64,000 nt of DNA from Clostridiales bacterium (GTDB lineage Bacteria > Bacillota > Clostridia > Saccharofermentanales > Saccharofermentanaceae): the NCBI GenBank assembly GCA_017515465.1, contig JAFWFV010000001.1:43752-107751 (forward strand), written 5' to 3'. The position numbers were made by a program, and so were the translations under genes. The notes under the pieces are model-generated. The model was given only the letters and a program-made list of their open reading frames with translations. It was not told the DNA's origin and searched no databases. Below, one piece after another: positions 42,611-52,067 of the stretch. Numbering within the stretch: position 1 is the first letter of the stretch; each line of letters begins with the position of its first letter.

Positions 42611-43207
42611 ATGCGTAGATTGATTTCATTGTTATTGGTATTTTCTTTTGTTCTGTCCCTTGCAGGATGCAGCTCAACATCTGAGACTTCTGCTGCGAAT
42701 GAACACGTGTATATGGAGATGAAGATAAAGGATTACGGTGTTCTTGAAATGGAATTGTATCCCGAGAAAGCTCCGATCACCGTTCAGAACTTCGTTGATC
42801 TGGTAAAGAACGGATTTTACGACGGTCTCCTGATAAACAGGGTTCAGCCCGGATTTGTCATCCAGGGAGGAAATCCTCTTCTCCTTGGCAGGCCCGGCGT
42901 GGATTCCATCAAGGGTGAGTTTTCGGAAAATGGCGTAAATAACGATCTGCACCATACCAGAGGTGCCCTTTCTATGGCCAGGTCTGCAGAGAATGACAGT
43001 GCTTCGTCCCAGTTCTTTATCTGTGTGGCTGACTGCAGGAGTTCACTTGACGGAAAGTATGCATGCTTTGGCTACGTAACGAAGGGAATGGATGTAGTTG
43101 ACAGGATCGTTGGTATCTGTCCCGGTCAGATGGATAAGGGTTTCATCGAGAACCAGGAATCCATGCCGGTCATAGAGTATATCAAGCTGACAGAAGGGAA
43201 GGTTTGA
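42611..43207 (+). CDS. Cyclophilin-type peptidyl-prolyl isomerase lipoprotein
   Basis: 198 residues. Signal with lipobox LAGC (Cys 20), then a single cyclophilin domain: MELYPEKAPITVQNFVDLV, INRVQPGFVIQGGNP with the catalytic Arg, RGALSMARSAENDSASSQFF and LDGKYACFGYVTKGMDVVD. It helps fold secreted proteins at the outer face of the membrane. AGGAGG precedes the ATG. It is followed after 2 nt by the zinc-ribbon protein gene. Confidence 0.93.
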   Translation: MRRLISLLLVFSFVLSLAGCSSTSETSAANEHVYMEMKIKDYGVLEMELYPEKAPITVQNFVDLVKNGFYDGLLINRVQPGFVIQGGNPLLLGRPGVDSIKGEFSENGVNNDLHHTRGALSMARSAENDSASSQFFICVADCRSSLDGKYACFGYVTKGMDVVDRIVGICPGQMDKGFIENQESMPVIEYIKLTEGKV

Positions 43208-43209
43208 TC

Positions 43210-44361
43210 ATGGAACTTAAGGGTTTATATTGTCCATCATGTGCTTATTCGATATCCCAGGCTGACATTGCCTATGGCAACTGCCCTTGCTGCGGTACGG
43301 ACATTACTGCTCTGGGCGGTGAAGACATCAGGCTGAACCGCAATGCGGACGGTTCTGTCGACATAAAGGAAGACGGAGGCAGGATAATTGGTTCTGCAGT
43401 CCTTCCCAGAGGAGCAACCTCCAGGGTATCTTATATCTACGATAATTCTGACAAGGTTACCCCCAAGAGGATGAGGATCGACCTGGCATGTCCCGGCAGC
43501 AGGCAGATGTTCTATGAGAGCGGGACCATCTATGTCCAGACCAAATCAGGCATCTATAATGATGCAAAGGGTTCCATGGCACAGCATCTGAAGGCTAAGA
43601 GCCGCAAGTTCATGGACACATCCACGTTCCTGGATAAGATGGCTGACCAGATAACAGGTGCCGCAAGCAGGATCAGCGTCGAGAGAACATCAGATTTTCC
43701 TTTTGACGACAAGGACGCCATCAGGAATGTCTTCATGAACGCTTCAGTTCTGGATCTGAACAAGGCGATGAACGAGAATCACGGCACTATCTTTACCCTT
43801 GATGATTTTTTCTTTGACGGCTTGATCAAGATCTATACATACAGCTTCGGAAATACATACAAATACCTTACCCTTGGTACGATCATCAAGGGAGATGAGA
43901 TATCAATGTCTCTTTCCACGGCAGCTAGCCTGGCAGATTCACTGGAGACTGCAAGGGATGTAACGGGCAAGATCACCCAGATCACCAATGCTTCCCACGG
44001 TTTCGTCGGAAATGTTGCGAGAGCCGGAGCTCACATGATGGGCCTCGGTGCCATCTGTGCCATTCCGGGTGCCATCAGCGGTGTTAACAGATTCATCAAT
44101 AACAGCGGCATCATCGGTTTGCTCAATGAGGTAAAGGAAAAAGAGCAGACACCAGACGATCTGAACGTTCTTACTCCTGATGCTGCAGACGGCAGCAATG
44201 AAGGCTTCGGTGACCACCGCAGGGATTCCAAGATCTCTTATATTTCCTGGGGCTATGAGCTCATAGTCGGCATGATCACTGACAGCAGACCCGACGCCAG
44301 GGATATGGACGAATTCGAGACTTTCGTCAAGACAGTAAAATGCAACGAGAGCCTGAACTGA
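43210..44361 (+). CDS. Zinc-ribbon protein of unknown function
   Basis: 383 residues from ATG 43210 (a TTG at 43204 is less likely). The N-terminus is a zinc ribbon (CPSC at 8-11, CPCC at 25-28). After it comes a mixed alpha/beta region with no recognised motif, then a Gly/Ala-rich hydrophobic segment (about 265-300, HGFVGNVARAGAHMMGLGAI ...) that could be a membrane hairpin. A helical end closes the protein. It lies between cyclophilin and SpoU methyltransferase genes with almost no gaps, so it is cotranscribed. Homology to PH-like ribbon proteins is possible but not shown. Confidence 0.6.
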   Translation: MELKGLYCPSCAYSISQADIAYGNCPCCGTDITALGGEDIRLNRNADGSVDIKEDGGRIIGSAVLPRGATSRVSYIYDNSDKVTPKRMRIDLACPGSRQMFYESGTIYVQTKSGIYNDAKGSMAQHLKAKSRKFMDTSTFLDKMADQITGAASRISVERTSDFPFDDKDAIRNVFMNASVLDLNKAMNENHGTIFTLDDFFFDGLIKIYTYSFGNTYKYLTLGTIIKGDEISMSLSTAASLADSLETARDVTGKITQITNASHGFVGNVARAGAHMMGLGAICAIPGAISGVNRFINNSGIIGLLNEVKEKEQTPDDLNVLTPDAADGSNEGFGDHRRDSKISYISWGYELIVGMITDSRPDARDMDEFETFVKTVKCNESLN

Positions 44362-44362
44362 T

Positions 44363-45157
44363 ATGCCTGAAGTCATAAAGAGCCCTGATAACAAGCTGAT
44401 AAAGCTCATCCGCAAGGTCCACGACAGGAAGAAGACAGATGAACTGGTATATATCGAGGGCATCAGGATCGTTGAGGACTGTCTCATGTCAGGCGGATCC
44501 TGCGTCGATCTTATATGTTCCGACAAAAAGATATCAGAAGCTTCTGACCTGGCTGAAAAGTATAATATCCCGGCTTCATCCTTATCTGTTTTGGATGATC
44601 AGTTATTTTCCAGGGTATCTTCGACCGTAAACCCTCAGGGTATAGCCATGATCTGTAAAGCTCCACTGATCAGGAATGAACTGTCATTTTCGGGAGATAA
44701 GGACATTTTCTGCGTTCTGGATAATGTTCAGGATCCCGGAAACGTCGGGACTGTTATCAGGATGGCTGATGCTTTCGGATTCAGCGCCGTGATAGTTACT
44801 GGGGGAACCTGCGATCCCTTTGGGGAAAAGGCTCTCAGGGCTTCCATGGGGTCGGCATGGCACATTCCAGTGATCCTTTATACCGATGAGATCAGACTGA
44901 TAGACGAACTGAACAGTAAAAATATCTCAACACTTGCAATGCACCTTAAGGGTGATTCCCTGGATGATGCTGAAATAACGCTCCCTGTGGCCTTTTTCAT
45001 AGGAAACGAGGGCAAGGGACTGTCTGATGAAGTTTCCTCCAGGTGTTCTCATCTGGTCAGGATCCCCATGCCCGGCAAGGCGGAATCTCTTAATGCCGCA
45101 TCAGCCGCTTCGATCGTTGGAAACGAGCTCCGTAAAGCCAGAGATATAACTCTCTGA
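44363..45157 (+). CDS. SpoU/TrmH-family RNA 2'-O-methyltransferase
   Basis: 264 residues. An N-terminal L30e-like substrate-binding domain (VIKSPDNKLIKLIRKVHDRK ... LVYIEGIRIVEDCL) is followed by the SPOUT domain with its three motifs: LDNVQDPGNVGTVIRMADAFG, PVAFFIGNEGKGLSDEV and IPMPGKAESLNAASAASIV. The knot and SAM site are intact. It methylates ribose 2'-OH in rRNA or tRNA; the precise target cannot be read from sequence. It starts 1 nt after the zinc-ribbon gene. Confidence 0.92.
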   Translation: MPEVIKSPDNKLIKLIRKVHDRKKTDELVYIEGIRIVEDCLMSGGSCVDLICSDKKISEASDLAEKYNIPASSLSVLDDQLFSRVSSTVNPQGIAMICKAPLIRNELSFSGDKDIFCVLDNVQDPGNVGTVIRMADAFGFSAVIVTGGTCDPFGEKALRASMGSAWHIPVILYTDEIRLIDELNSKNISTLAMHLKGDSLDDAEITLPVAFFIGNEGKGLSDEVSSRCSHLVRIPMPGKAESLNAASAASIVGNELRKARDITL

Positions 45158-45184
45158 TTGCAAGTTTTCCTTTTTTCTTATAAT
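45158..45184 (+). promoter_or_regulatory. Promoter of the hydratase-citrate synthase operon
   Basis: TTGCAA (45158-45163) and TATAAT (45179-45184) with a short 15-nt spacer, 45 nt before the ATG at 45230. Confidence 0.45.
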
Positions 45185-45229
45185 ATATATATTCTGAAAA
45201 AACCGATTATTAATTCCGGGAGGGTTATT

Positions 45230-47518
45230 ATGATAAAACTACTTGATTCAGGTGCTTATCTCATCAGAGGCACAGAGATTATTCCTGACGATCACGCTGC
45301 AGGCGACAAGATCGCTGCTAAGACAGGCAAGACTGTTTCGAAGGAAGACGCAAAGAAAGAGACAATTGCTTACGGTATCCTGAAGGATCACAACACTTCC
45401 GGCAATATGGACAAGCTTAAGATCAAGTTTGACAAGCTCACATCACATGATATTACTTTCGTAGGCATCATCCAGACAGCCAGGGCCTCTGGCCTTACAA
45501 AGTTCCCCGTTCCTTATGTCCTTACAAACTGCCACAACTCACTTTGTGCAGTAGGCGGTACTATCAACGAGGATGACCACATGTTCGGCCTTACATGTGC
45601 CAAGAAGTACGGCGGCGTTTATGTTCCCCCTCATCAGGCTGTTATCCACCAGTTCGCACGTGAGATGCTCGCAGGCGGCGGCAAGATGATCCTCGGTTCA
45701 GACTCGCACACCAGATATGGTGCTCTTGGTACGATGGCAATGGGTGAGGGAGGACCTGAGCTCGTAAAGCAACTCCTGAACCAGACATACGACATTAACA
45801 TGCCCGGCGTAGTTGCAATCTATCTTACAGGCGCTCCCGTAAAGGGCGTTGGTCCCCAGGACGTTGCCCTTGCTATAATCGGCGCTGTATTCGCAAATGG
45901 CTATGTTAAGAACAAGGTAATGGAGTTCGTTGGCCCCGGCGTAAAGAACCTGAGCACAGACTTCAGGATCGGTGTTGACGTCATGACTACAGAGACAACA
46001 TGTCTGTCATCAATCTGGCAGACAGATGACGAGGTCAAGAGCTTCTATGACATCCACGGAAGAAGTGAAGACTATAAGGAACTGGGTCCCGGTGAAGTAG
46101 CTTACTATGACGGCCTCATCGAGATAGATCTGTCAACGATAAAACCCATGATCGCTATGCCTTTTCATCCTTCGAACACATACACCATCGAAGAACTCAA
46201 GGCAAATCTCGGCGATATCCTGAACGATGTAGAAAAGCGTGCAGCCGTATCACTCGGCGGTGCTGTTGAATACTCACTCAGGAGCAAGGTCAGGAACGGT
46301 AAGTTCATGGTCGATCAGGGAATAATCGCAGGTTGCGCAGGCGGCGGATTTGAGAATATCTGTGCTGCTGCTGACATCCTCAAGGGCAAGTACATCGGCA
46401 AAAATGAGTTCACGCTGAGCGTTTATCCTGCATCTATGCCTGTATATATGGAGCTTGTCAGAAACGGCTGTGCTGCAACCATCATGGAGACAGGTGCCAT
46501 TATCAAGACTGCTTTCTGCGGACCTTGCTTCGGTGCAGGTGATACACCTGCAAACAATGCATTCAGTATCCGTCATTCAACAAGGAACTTCCCCAACCGT
46601 GAAGGCTCCAAGCTCCAGAATGGCCAGATATCTTCTGTTGCTCTCATGGATGCCAGATCGATCGCGGCAACGGCAGCTAACAAGGGTGAGCTTACTGCTG
46701 CCACAGAGTTCGACGGCGAGATCGGCAAGTACACATATTTCTTCGATTCAAAGATCTACGCCAACCGTGTATTCGATTCACATGGTGTTGCTGATCCTGA
46801 CCAGGAGATCCATTTCGGTCCCAACATCAAGGACTGGCCTGCTATGGTTGCGCTTACAGATAATCTCGTGCTGCGCTGCGTATCTGAGATCCACGATCCC
46901 GTCACAACGACTGATGAACTGATCCCTTCAGGTGAGACATCATCTTACCGCTCAAATCCTCTGGGCCTTGCCGAGTTCACACTGAGCCGTAAGGATCCTG
47001 AATATGTTGGTCTCGCAAAGGAGATCCAGAAGGTCGAAAAGGCACGTGAGGACGGACAGAAGCTCTGCGATCTGTTCCCTGATATCCACGCTGTAATGCA
47101 GACCATCAAGAAGGAATTCCCCGATGTCTGCCGCGATAATGTGGGATTCGGATCCACCATCTTTGCAGTCAAGCCCGGTGACGGTTCTGCCCGTGAGCAG
47201 GCTGCTTCCTGCCAGAAGGTTCTTGGCGGATGGGCCAACATCGCAAATGAATATGCAACAAAGCGTTACAGGAGCAATCTCATCAACTGGGGCATGCTGC
47301 CTTTCCTGATCGATGAGGGTGAGCTGCCTTTCAAAAAGCTCGACTACATCTTCATTCCCGGTATACGTTCCGCTGTTGAGAACAAGACCGAAGTGATCAA
47401 GGCTTATACAGTTTCCTCTGAGGGACTTAAAGCTTTCGATCTGCGCCTGGGAGACCTTACTGATGAGGAACGTCAGATTATTTTGAAGGGTTGTTTGATC
47501 AATTACAACCGTGTTTGA
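45230..47518 (+). CDS. Aconitase-family hydratase (YbhJ-like)
   Basis: 762 residues from ATG 45230 (GGGAGG upstream); an earlier in-frame ATG at 45158 lies in the promoter. All four aconitase domains are present: [32 protein letters not shown], the Cys-bearing [13 protein letters not shown] and [16 protein letters not shown], and the swivel domain with [11 protein letters not shown]. The first cluster Cys lies in GCAGGG rather than the GSCTNS of AcnA/AcnB, as in the YbhJ-type hydratases whose substrate is unproven. Citrate synthase follows after 16 nt, so this enzyme very likely serves as the aconitase feeding 2-oxoglutarate and glutamate synthesis (inference). Confidence 0.88.
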   Translation: MIKLLDSGAYLIRGTEIIPDDHAAGDKIAAKTGKTVSKEDAKKETIAYGILKDHNTSGNMDKLKIKFDKLTSHDITFVGIIQTARASGLTKFPVPYVLTNCHNSLCAVGGTINEDDHMFGLTCAKKYGGVYVPPHQAVIHQFAREMLAGGGKMILGSDSHTRYGALGTMAMGEGGPELVKQLLNQTYDINMPGVVAIYLTGAPVKGVGPQDVALAIIGAVFANGYVKNKVMEFVGPGVKNLSTDFRIGVDVMTTETTCLSSIWQTDDEVKSFYDIHGRSEDYKELGPGEVAYYDGLIEIDLSTIKPMIAMPFHPSNTYTIEELKANLGDILNDVEKRAAVSLGGAVEYSLRSKVRNGKFMVDQGIIAGCAGGGFENICAAADILKGKYIGKNEFTLSVYPASMPVYMELVRNGCAATIMETGAIIKTAFCGPCFGAGDTPANNAFSIRHSTRNFPNREGSKLQNGQISSVALMDARSIAATAANKGELTAATEFDGEIGKYTYFFDSKIYANRVFDSHGVADPDQEIHFGPNIKDWPAMVALTDNLVLRCVSEIHDPVTTTDELIPSGETSSYRSNPLGLAEFTLSRKDPEYVGLAKEIQKVEKAREDGQKLCDLFPDIHAVMQTIKKEFPDVCRDNVGFGSTIFAVKPGDGSAREQAASCQKVLGGWANIANEYATKRYRSNLINWGMLPFLIDEGELPFKKLDYIFIPGIRSAVENKTEVIKAYTVSSEGLKAFDLRLGDLTDEERQIILKGCLINYNRV

Positions 47519-47534
47519 GAGGTGACTAGATCTT

Positions 47535-48899
47535 ATGAGTGATCTGAAAGCTAATTTGATATCAAAGCTTACAGAAAATGCTGCGGTAAAGAGCCATATC
47601 AATCCTGAGCTCTATTCAAAGTATAACGTTAAGCGCGGACTCCGTAACAATGACGGTACAGGCGTACTGGTAGGACTTACCGAGATCGGCGAGGTCATGA
47701 GCTATATCGTTGATGATGCAGACCGTATACCTGTTGAGGGCAAGCTGTTCTATCAGGGATATGAGGTATCAGACATCGTTGATAATGCATGGCAGAGCGG
47801 CAGGTTCGGCTTTGAGGAGGTTGCTTTCCTCCTTATGACGGGAGATCTTCCTACCAAGACAGAGCTGGAAGACTTCAGAAAGCTCCTGGCTGAGTCCAGA
47901 CCGCTTCCTGCTGGTTTTACTGAGGACATGATCCTCAAGGCTCCCAGCCCCGATGTCATGAACAAGCTGGCCAGAAGCGTTCTAGCCCTTTATTCCTATG
48001 ACGAGAATCCTGATTCCACTGATCTGAACAACGTTGTCAGACAGTGCGTAGAGCTGATCGCCAGATTCCCTGTCCTTATCGCTTACGGCTATATGGCCAG
48101 GAGGCACTATGTTGAACATCAGAGCCTGTTCCTGCATGATCCCGTGCCGGAATACAATACTGCCCAGAATATCCTGCACCTCATCAGACCTGACGGAAAG
48201 TTCACCGAGAGCGAAGCCAGGACACTGGATCTGATGCTCTGTCTGCACGCTGAACACGGCGGCGGTAACAACTCATCTTTTGTTACTCACTGCGTAGCTT
48301 CATCCGGTTCTGACACATATTCCGTCATCGCTGCTGCAGTAGGATCCCTTAAGGGTCCCAAGCACGGCGGTGCCAGCAACAGTGCTTTTGCCATGATGTC
48401 TGACATGATGGAGAACATAACTGATTTCACTGATGAGGCACAGATAGAGGGATATCTCGAGAAGATCCTCAGGAAAGAGGCATTCGACAGGTCCGGACTT
48501 ATCTATGGTATTGGACACGCTGTATATACGCTTTCTGATCCCAGGACCAGACTTCTCAAGAAATATGCCAGGGAACTGGCTGTTGAGAAGGGTATGGAGG
48601 ATAAGTTCGATCTCTACGACAGGGTTGAGAGACTCGCACCTGAAGTATTCCACAGGGTCAAGAACAATGACAAGATAATGTGTGCTAATGTGGATTTCTA
48701 CGCAGGCTTTATCTATTCGATGCTCGGGATCCCACCGGTCCTGTTCACGCCGCTGTTTGCATGCGCCAGGATCGCCGGCTGGTCAGCTCACAGGATAGAG
48801 GAGCTTGTTTCAGGCGGAAGGATCATGAGACCTGCCTTCAAGTGCGTAAATAAGAGACGTCCTTACATAGACATCGAAGACAGAACAAATCATATCTGA
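47535..48899 (+). CDS. Citrate synthase
   Basis: 454 residues, slightly longer than classical GltA because of a roughly 40-residue N-terminal extension seen in Clostridia. Motifs are LFYQGYEVSDIV, the catalytic-His region LHAEHGGGNNSSF, GSLKGPKHGGASN and GHAVYTLSDPRTRLL, and a late catalytic-Asp region. It condenses oxaloacetate and acetyl-CoA. The RBS is weak (GAGGTGA, 47518-47524) but it lies in an operon with the hydratase, giving two steps of an oxidative TCA branch. A 2-methylcitrate synthase role cannot be excluded. Confidence 0.9.
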   Translation: MSDLKANLISKLTENAAVKSHINPELYSKYNVKRGLRNNDGTGVLVGLTEIGEVMSYIVDDADRIPVEGKLFYQGYEVSDIVDNAWQSGRFGFEEVAFLLMTGDLPTKTELEDFRKLLAESRPLPAGFTEDMILKAPSPDVMNKLARSVLALYSYDENPDSTDLNNVVRQCVELIARFPVLIAYGYMARRHYVEHQSLFLHDPVPEYNTAQNILHLIRPDGKFTESEARTLDLMLCLHAEHGGGNNSSFVTHCVASSGSDTYSVIAAAVGSLKGPKHGGASNSAFAMMSDMMENITDFTDEAQIEGYLEKILRKEAFDRSGLIYGIGHAVYTLSDPRTRLLKKYARELAVEKGMEDKFDLYDRVERLAPEVFHRVKNNDKIMCANVDFYAGFIYSMLGIPPVLFTPLFACARIAGWSAHRIEELVSGGRIMRPAFKCVNKRRPYIDIEDRTNHI

Positions 48900-48908
48900 T
48901 CAAACTAC

Positions 48909-48937
48909 TTGCTAAGCCGAAGTTGTTGTGATAATAT
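48909..48937 (+). promoter_or_regulatory. Promoter of tRNA-Glu
   Basis: TTGCTA (48909-48914), a 17-nt spacer and TAATAT (48932-48937), 18 nt before the tRNA 5' end. Confidence 0.65.
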
Positions 48938-48955
48938 ACTACGGCAAAGCAATTT

Positions 48956-49030
48956 GGCCCCATGGTCAAGCGGTTAAGACGGCGCCCTCTCACGGCGCAA
49001 TCAGGGGTTCGAGTCCCCTTGGGGTCACCA
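48956..49030 (+). tRNA. tRNA-Glu (anticodon CTC)
   Basis: Acceptor GGCCCCA/TGGGGTC with a G-T pair. The D arm contains GGTCAAGCGGTTAAGAC. The anticodon stem GCGCC/GGCGC has loop CTCTCAC (anticodon CTC, reads GAG). The T arm is AGGGGTTCGAGTCCCCT. The discriminator is A and CCA is encoded. Length 75 nt with CCA. Confidence 0.95.
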
Positions 49031-49032
49031 CC

Positions 49033-49072
49033 AGATCTCCTGCTAATTTCAGCGGGAGATCTTTTATTTTTA
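49033..49072 (+). terminator. Terminator after tRNA-Glu
   Basis: Eight-bp stem AGATCTCC / GGAGATCT followed by TTTATTTTT, just 3 nt after the CCA end. Confidence 0.85.
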
Positions 49073-49082
49073 GGTAGATTAT

Positions 49083-52061
49083 ATGGAAGACAACGGTTTT
49101 ATCAGGATCAGAGGTGCGAGGGAGCACAATCTCAAGAATATCGACATAGATATTCCCAGGAATAAACTTGTCGTAATGACCGGCCTTTCCGGATCAGGCA
49201 AGAGTTCCCTTGCATTTGATACCATCTATGCAGAGGGGCAGCGCAGGTACGTTGAATCCCTGTCTTCCTATGCCAGGATGTTCCTGGGCCAGCTGGAAAA
49301 GCCTGATGTGGACAGCATAGAGGGGCTTTCTCCTTCAATTTCCATCGACCAGAAGTCCACTGTTGCAAATCCCAGATCAACTGTCGGCACCGTTACTGAG
49401 ATACACGACTATTTCAGGCTCTTATATGCCAGGGTGGGCAAGCAGTACTGCTGCGACTGCGGTACTCCCATAGCTCCTCAGAGCATCGATCAGATCATAA
49501 ATACTATCTCATCTTATGCGGAAGGCACCAGGATAGTGATATCTGCTCCTGCCGTCAGGGGTAAGAAGGGCGAATTCTCAAAGCTCCTGGATGACTGGCG
49601 CAAGAAGGGTTTTGCCAGGGTAAAGATCGACGGACAGACTCTGGGCCTCGACGAAGAGATAAAGCTCGACAAGAACAAAAAGCATGAGATCGACGTGGTA
49701 ATAGACAGGCTCGTTATAAGGCCTTCTAATCAGACCAGGCTCTACGATTCATGTGAGACCGCACTGGCAGTAGGTGAGGGCCTCCTCAATATTGAGTTCC
49801 AGATAGAACAGGATGACGGGGAAAGGAAGATCGAGAACCGGCTGTTCTCCCAGAAGACAACTTGTCCCAACTGCGGCAGGTCTTTTCACGAGATCAACAC
49901 AAGGAGCTTCTCCTTTAACAACGCCTATGGTGCATGTCAGAGATGTTCCGGTATCGGAACCCTGATCGACGTGGATCCCGATCTCTGTGTTCAGGATCCC
50001 ACCAAATCGATCAATGAAGGTGCCGTCCGTACTGCAGGCTGGAACTTTGACGATCCCAAGAGCTGGGGCAGGGCTTTTATTACCGCTCTGGCTGAGAAAT
50101 ATAAGTTTTCACTGGACACTCCATATAATGAGCTTCCTCAGGATATCAGAGACATCATCATGTATGGTAATAACGGGGAGAAGATGCTGATAGATACTAC
50201 CAACAGCGTCTATGCCAGGGACAAGGATTATTATTCCGCCTGGGAAGGCGTCGTCCCCAGCGTAATGCGCCGTTACAGAGAATCCGGCAGTGATGAGATG
50301 CGCGCTAATTATGAGAAATACATGAGCATCGACGTCTGTCCTGAATGCGGCGGTGCCAGGCTCAACAAAGAGTCTCTGGCTGTTAAGGTGGGCGGCCTTA
50401 ATATCAGTGAGCTTTCCGACATGTCCGTCGTCAGGATGATCGACTTTTTTGCTAAGCTCAGGCTCGATGCTAAATCCGAAGAGATATCCGCGCCCATTCT
50501 TACTGAGATCAGGGCCAGACTGGGATTCCTGAATAATGTCGGTCTGGACTACATGACTCTTTCCAGAGCCGCCTCCACTCTGTCCGGAGGCGAGGCCCAG
50601 AGGATCAGGCTCGCAACCCAGATCGGTTCCGGCCTGCAGGGCGTATTATACATCCTTGATGAACCTTCCATAGGACTCCATCAGAGGGATAACGAGAAAC
50701 TGATCAGGACTCTTTCCATGCTCAGGGATATGGGCAACTCCGTTATCGTTGTTGAACATGACGAGGATACAATGAGGTCAGCTGATCATCTGATCGATAT
50801 CGGACCTGCAGCAGGCCTCGGCGGTGGAAACGTTGTAGCTTCCGGAACGATAGATGACGTCATAAAGTGCAAAGAGTCCATAACAGGTCAGTATCTGAGC
50901 GGTGAGAAGTTCATTCCCGTTCCGAAGAACAGGAGGAAACCCTCAGGCAAGGCTGTGTCTATTAAGGGAGCTTATATTAATAACCTTAAGGATATCGATG
51001 TTGATATCCCTCTGGGCTTGTTTACTTGCATTACAGGCGTTTCCGGCTCGGGCAAGTCCTCTCTTGTTAATTCCACACTGGTTCCTTACCTGGAGCATAA
51101 GCTCAACGGTGCCAGAAAGAGGAGGATCAGATGCGGATCCATTTCGGGATATTCAGCACTGGACAAGATAATCGTCATCGATCAGGCCCCCATCGGCAGA
51201 ACCCCCAGGAGTAATCCTGCTACTTATATCGGTGTCTTCGACCTTATTCGCAAGCTCTATGCAGCCACTCCTGATGCCAAGATCCGCGGATATCAGGCGG
51301 GCAGGTTCTCCTTCAATGTCAAGGGAGGCAGATGTGAGGCGTGCCAGGGAGACGGTGTCAACAAGATCGAAATGCATTTCCTGCCTGACATCTATGTCAG
51401 ATGCGACGTCTGCAAGGGCAAGAGATATAACAGGGAAACCTTATCAGTTACCTTTGACGGCAAGAATATCTCTGATGTCCTGGACATGACAGTAGATGAA
51501 GCTTGTGACTTCTTCAGGAACATTCCTACGATCTACCGCAAGGTCAGGACTCTGCAGGATGTAGGCCTGGGATATATCAAGCTGGGGCAGCCTTCGACCA
51601 CTTTATCAGGCGGTGAGGCACAGAGGATAAAACTTGCCGCAGAATTGTCTAGAAAATCCACCGGAAAAACGTTATATGTATTAGATGAACCGACTACGGG
51701 ACTGCATATAGCAGATGTCCACAAGCTTGTTGACATTTTGGAACGTCTCACAGAGAATAAAAATACCGTAGTGGTAATAGAGCATAATCTGGACGTTATC
51801 AAGACAGCAGATCACATAATCGATCTGGGCCCTGAAAGCGGAGACAAGGGCGGTGAGGTGATCGCCTGCGGTACTCCTGAACAGATATGTAAGGTCAAGG
51901 GATCTTATACGGGACAGTTCCTGAAACCTGTTCTTGACAAGGCAAAGAAGAACGGACAGTATGTAGATATATCAGAATTCTTTGATATGTCCAGGCTCGA
52001 AGAAGAGGCTTTGGATATCATCACAGGGCCGAAAGTTAGAAGAAAGATTAAAGAGGATTGA
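49083..52061 (+). CDS. uvrA: Excinuclease ABC subunit A
   Basis: 992 residues. UvrA recognises bulky DNA lesions with UvrB in nucleotide-excision repair. The two ABC cassettes are clear: Walker A GLSGSGKSSLAF near residue 37 and GVSGSGKSSLVN near 660, with the signatures TLSGGEAQRI twice and LDEPSIGLH / LDEPTTGLH. Zinc modules are CPNC ... CQRC and the CEAC ... CDVC pair. The protein is about 50 residues longer than E. coli UvrA, mostly at the C-terminus. uvrB is not here. It is followed 6 nt later by a ClpE-like gene. Confidence 0.97.
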   Translation: MEDNGFIRIRGAREHNLKNIDIDIPRNKLVVMTGLSGSGKSSLAFDTIYAEGQRRYVESLSSYARMFLGQLEKPDVDSIEGLSPSISIDQKSTVANPRSTVGTVTEIHDYFRLLYARVGKQYCCDCGTPIAPQSIDQIINTISSYAEGTRIVISAPAVRGKKGEFSKLLDDWRKKGFARVKIDGQTLGLDEEIKLDKNKKHEIDVVIDRLVIRPSNQTRLYDSCETALAVGEGLLNIEFQIEQDDGERKIENRLFSQKTTCPNCGRSFHEINTRSFSFNNAYGACQRCSGIGTLIDVDPDLCVQDPTKSINEGAVRTAGWNFDDPKSWGRAFITALAEKYKFSLDTPYNELPQDIRDIIMYGNNGEKMLIDTTNSVYARDKDYYSAWEGVVPSVMRRYRESGSDEMRANYEKYMSIDVCPECGGARLNKESLAVKVGGLNISELSDMSVVRMIDFFAKLRLDAKSEEISAPILTEIRARLGFLNNVGLDYMTLSRAASTLSGGEAQRIRLATQIGSGLQGVLYILDEPSIGLHQRDNEKLIRTLSMLRDMGNSVIVVEHDEDTMRSADHLIDIGPAAGLGGGNVVASGTIDDVIKCKESITGQYLSGEKFIPVPKNRRKPSGKAVSIKGAYINNLKDIDVDIPLGLFTCITGVSGSGKSSLVNSTLVPYLEHKLNGARKRRIRCGSISGYSALDKIIVIDQAPIGRTPRSNPATYIGVFDLIRKLYAATPDAKIRGYQAGRFSFNVKGGRCEACQGDGVNKIEMHFLPDIYVRCDVCKGKRYNRETLSVTFDGKNISDVLDMTVDEACDFFRNIPTIYRKVRTLQDVGLGYIKLGQPSTTLSGGEAQRIKLAAELSRKSTGKTLYVLDEPTTGLHIADVHKLVDILERLTENKNTVVVIEHNLDVIKTADHIIDLGPESGDKGGEVIACGTPEQICKVKGSYTGQFLKPVLDKAKKNGQYVDISEFFDMSRLEEEALDIITGPKVRRKIKED

Positions 52062-52067
52062 TCATAT

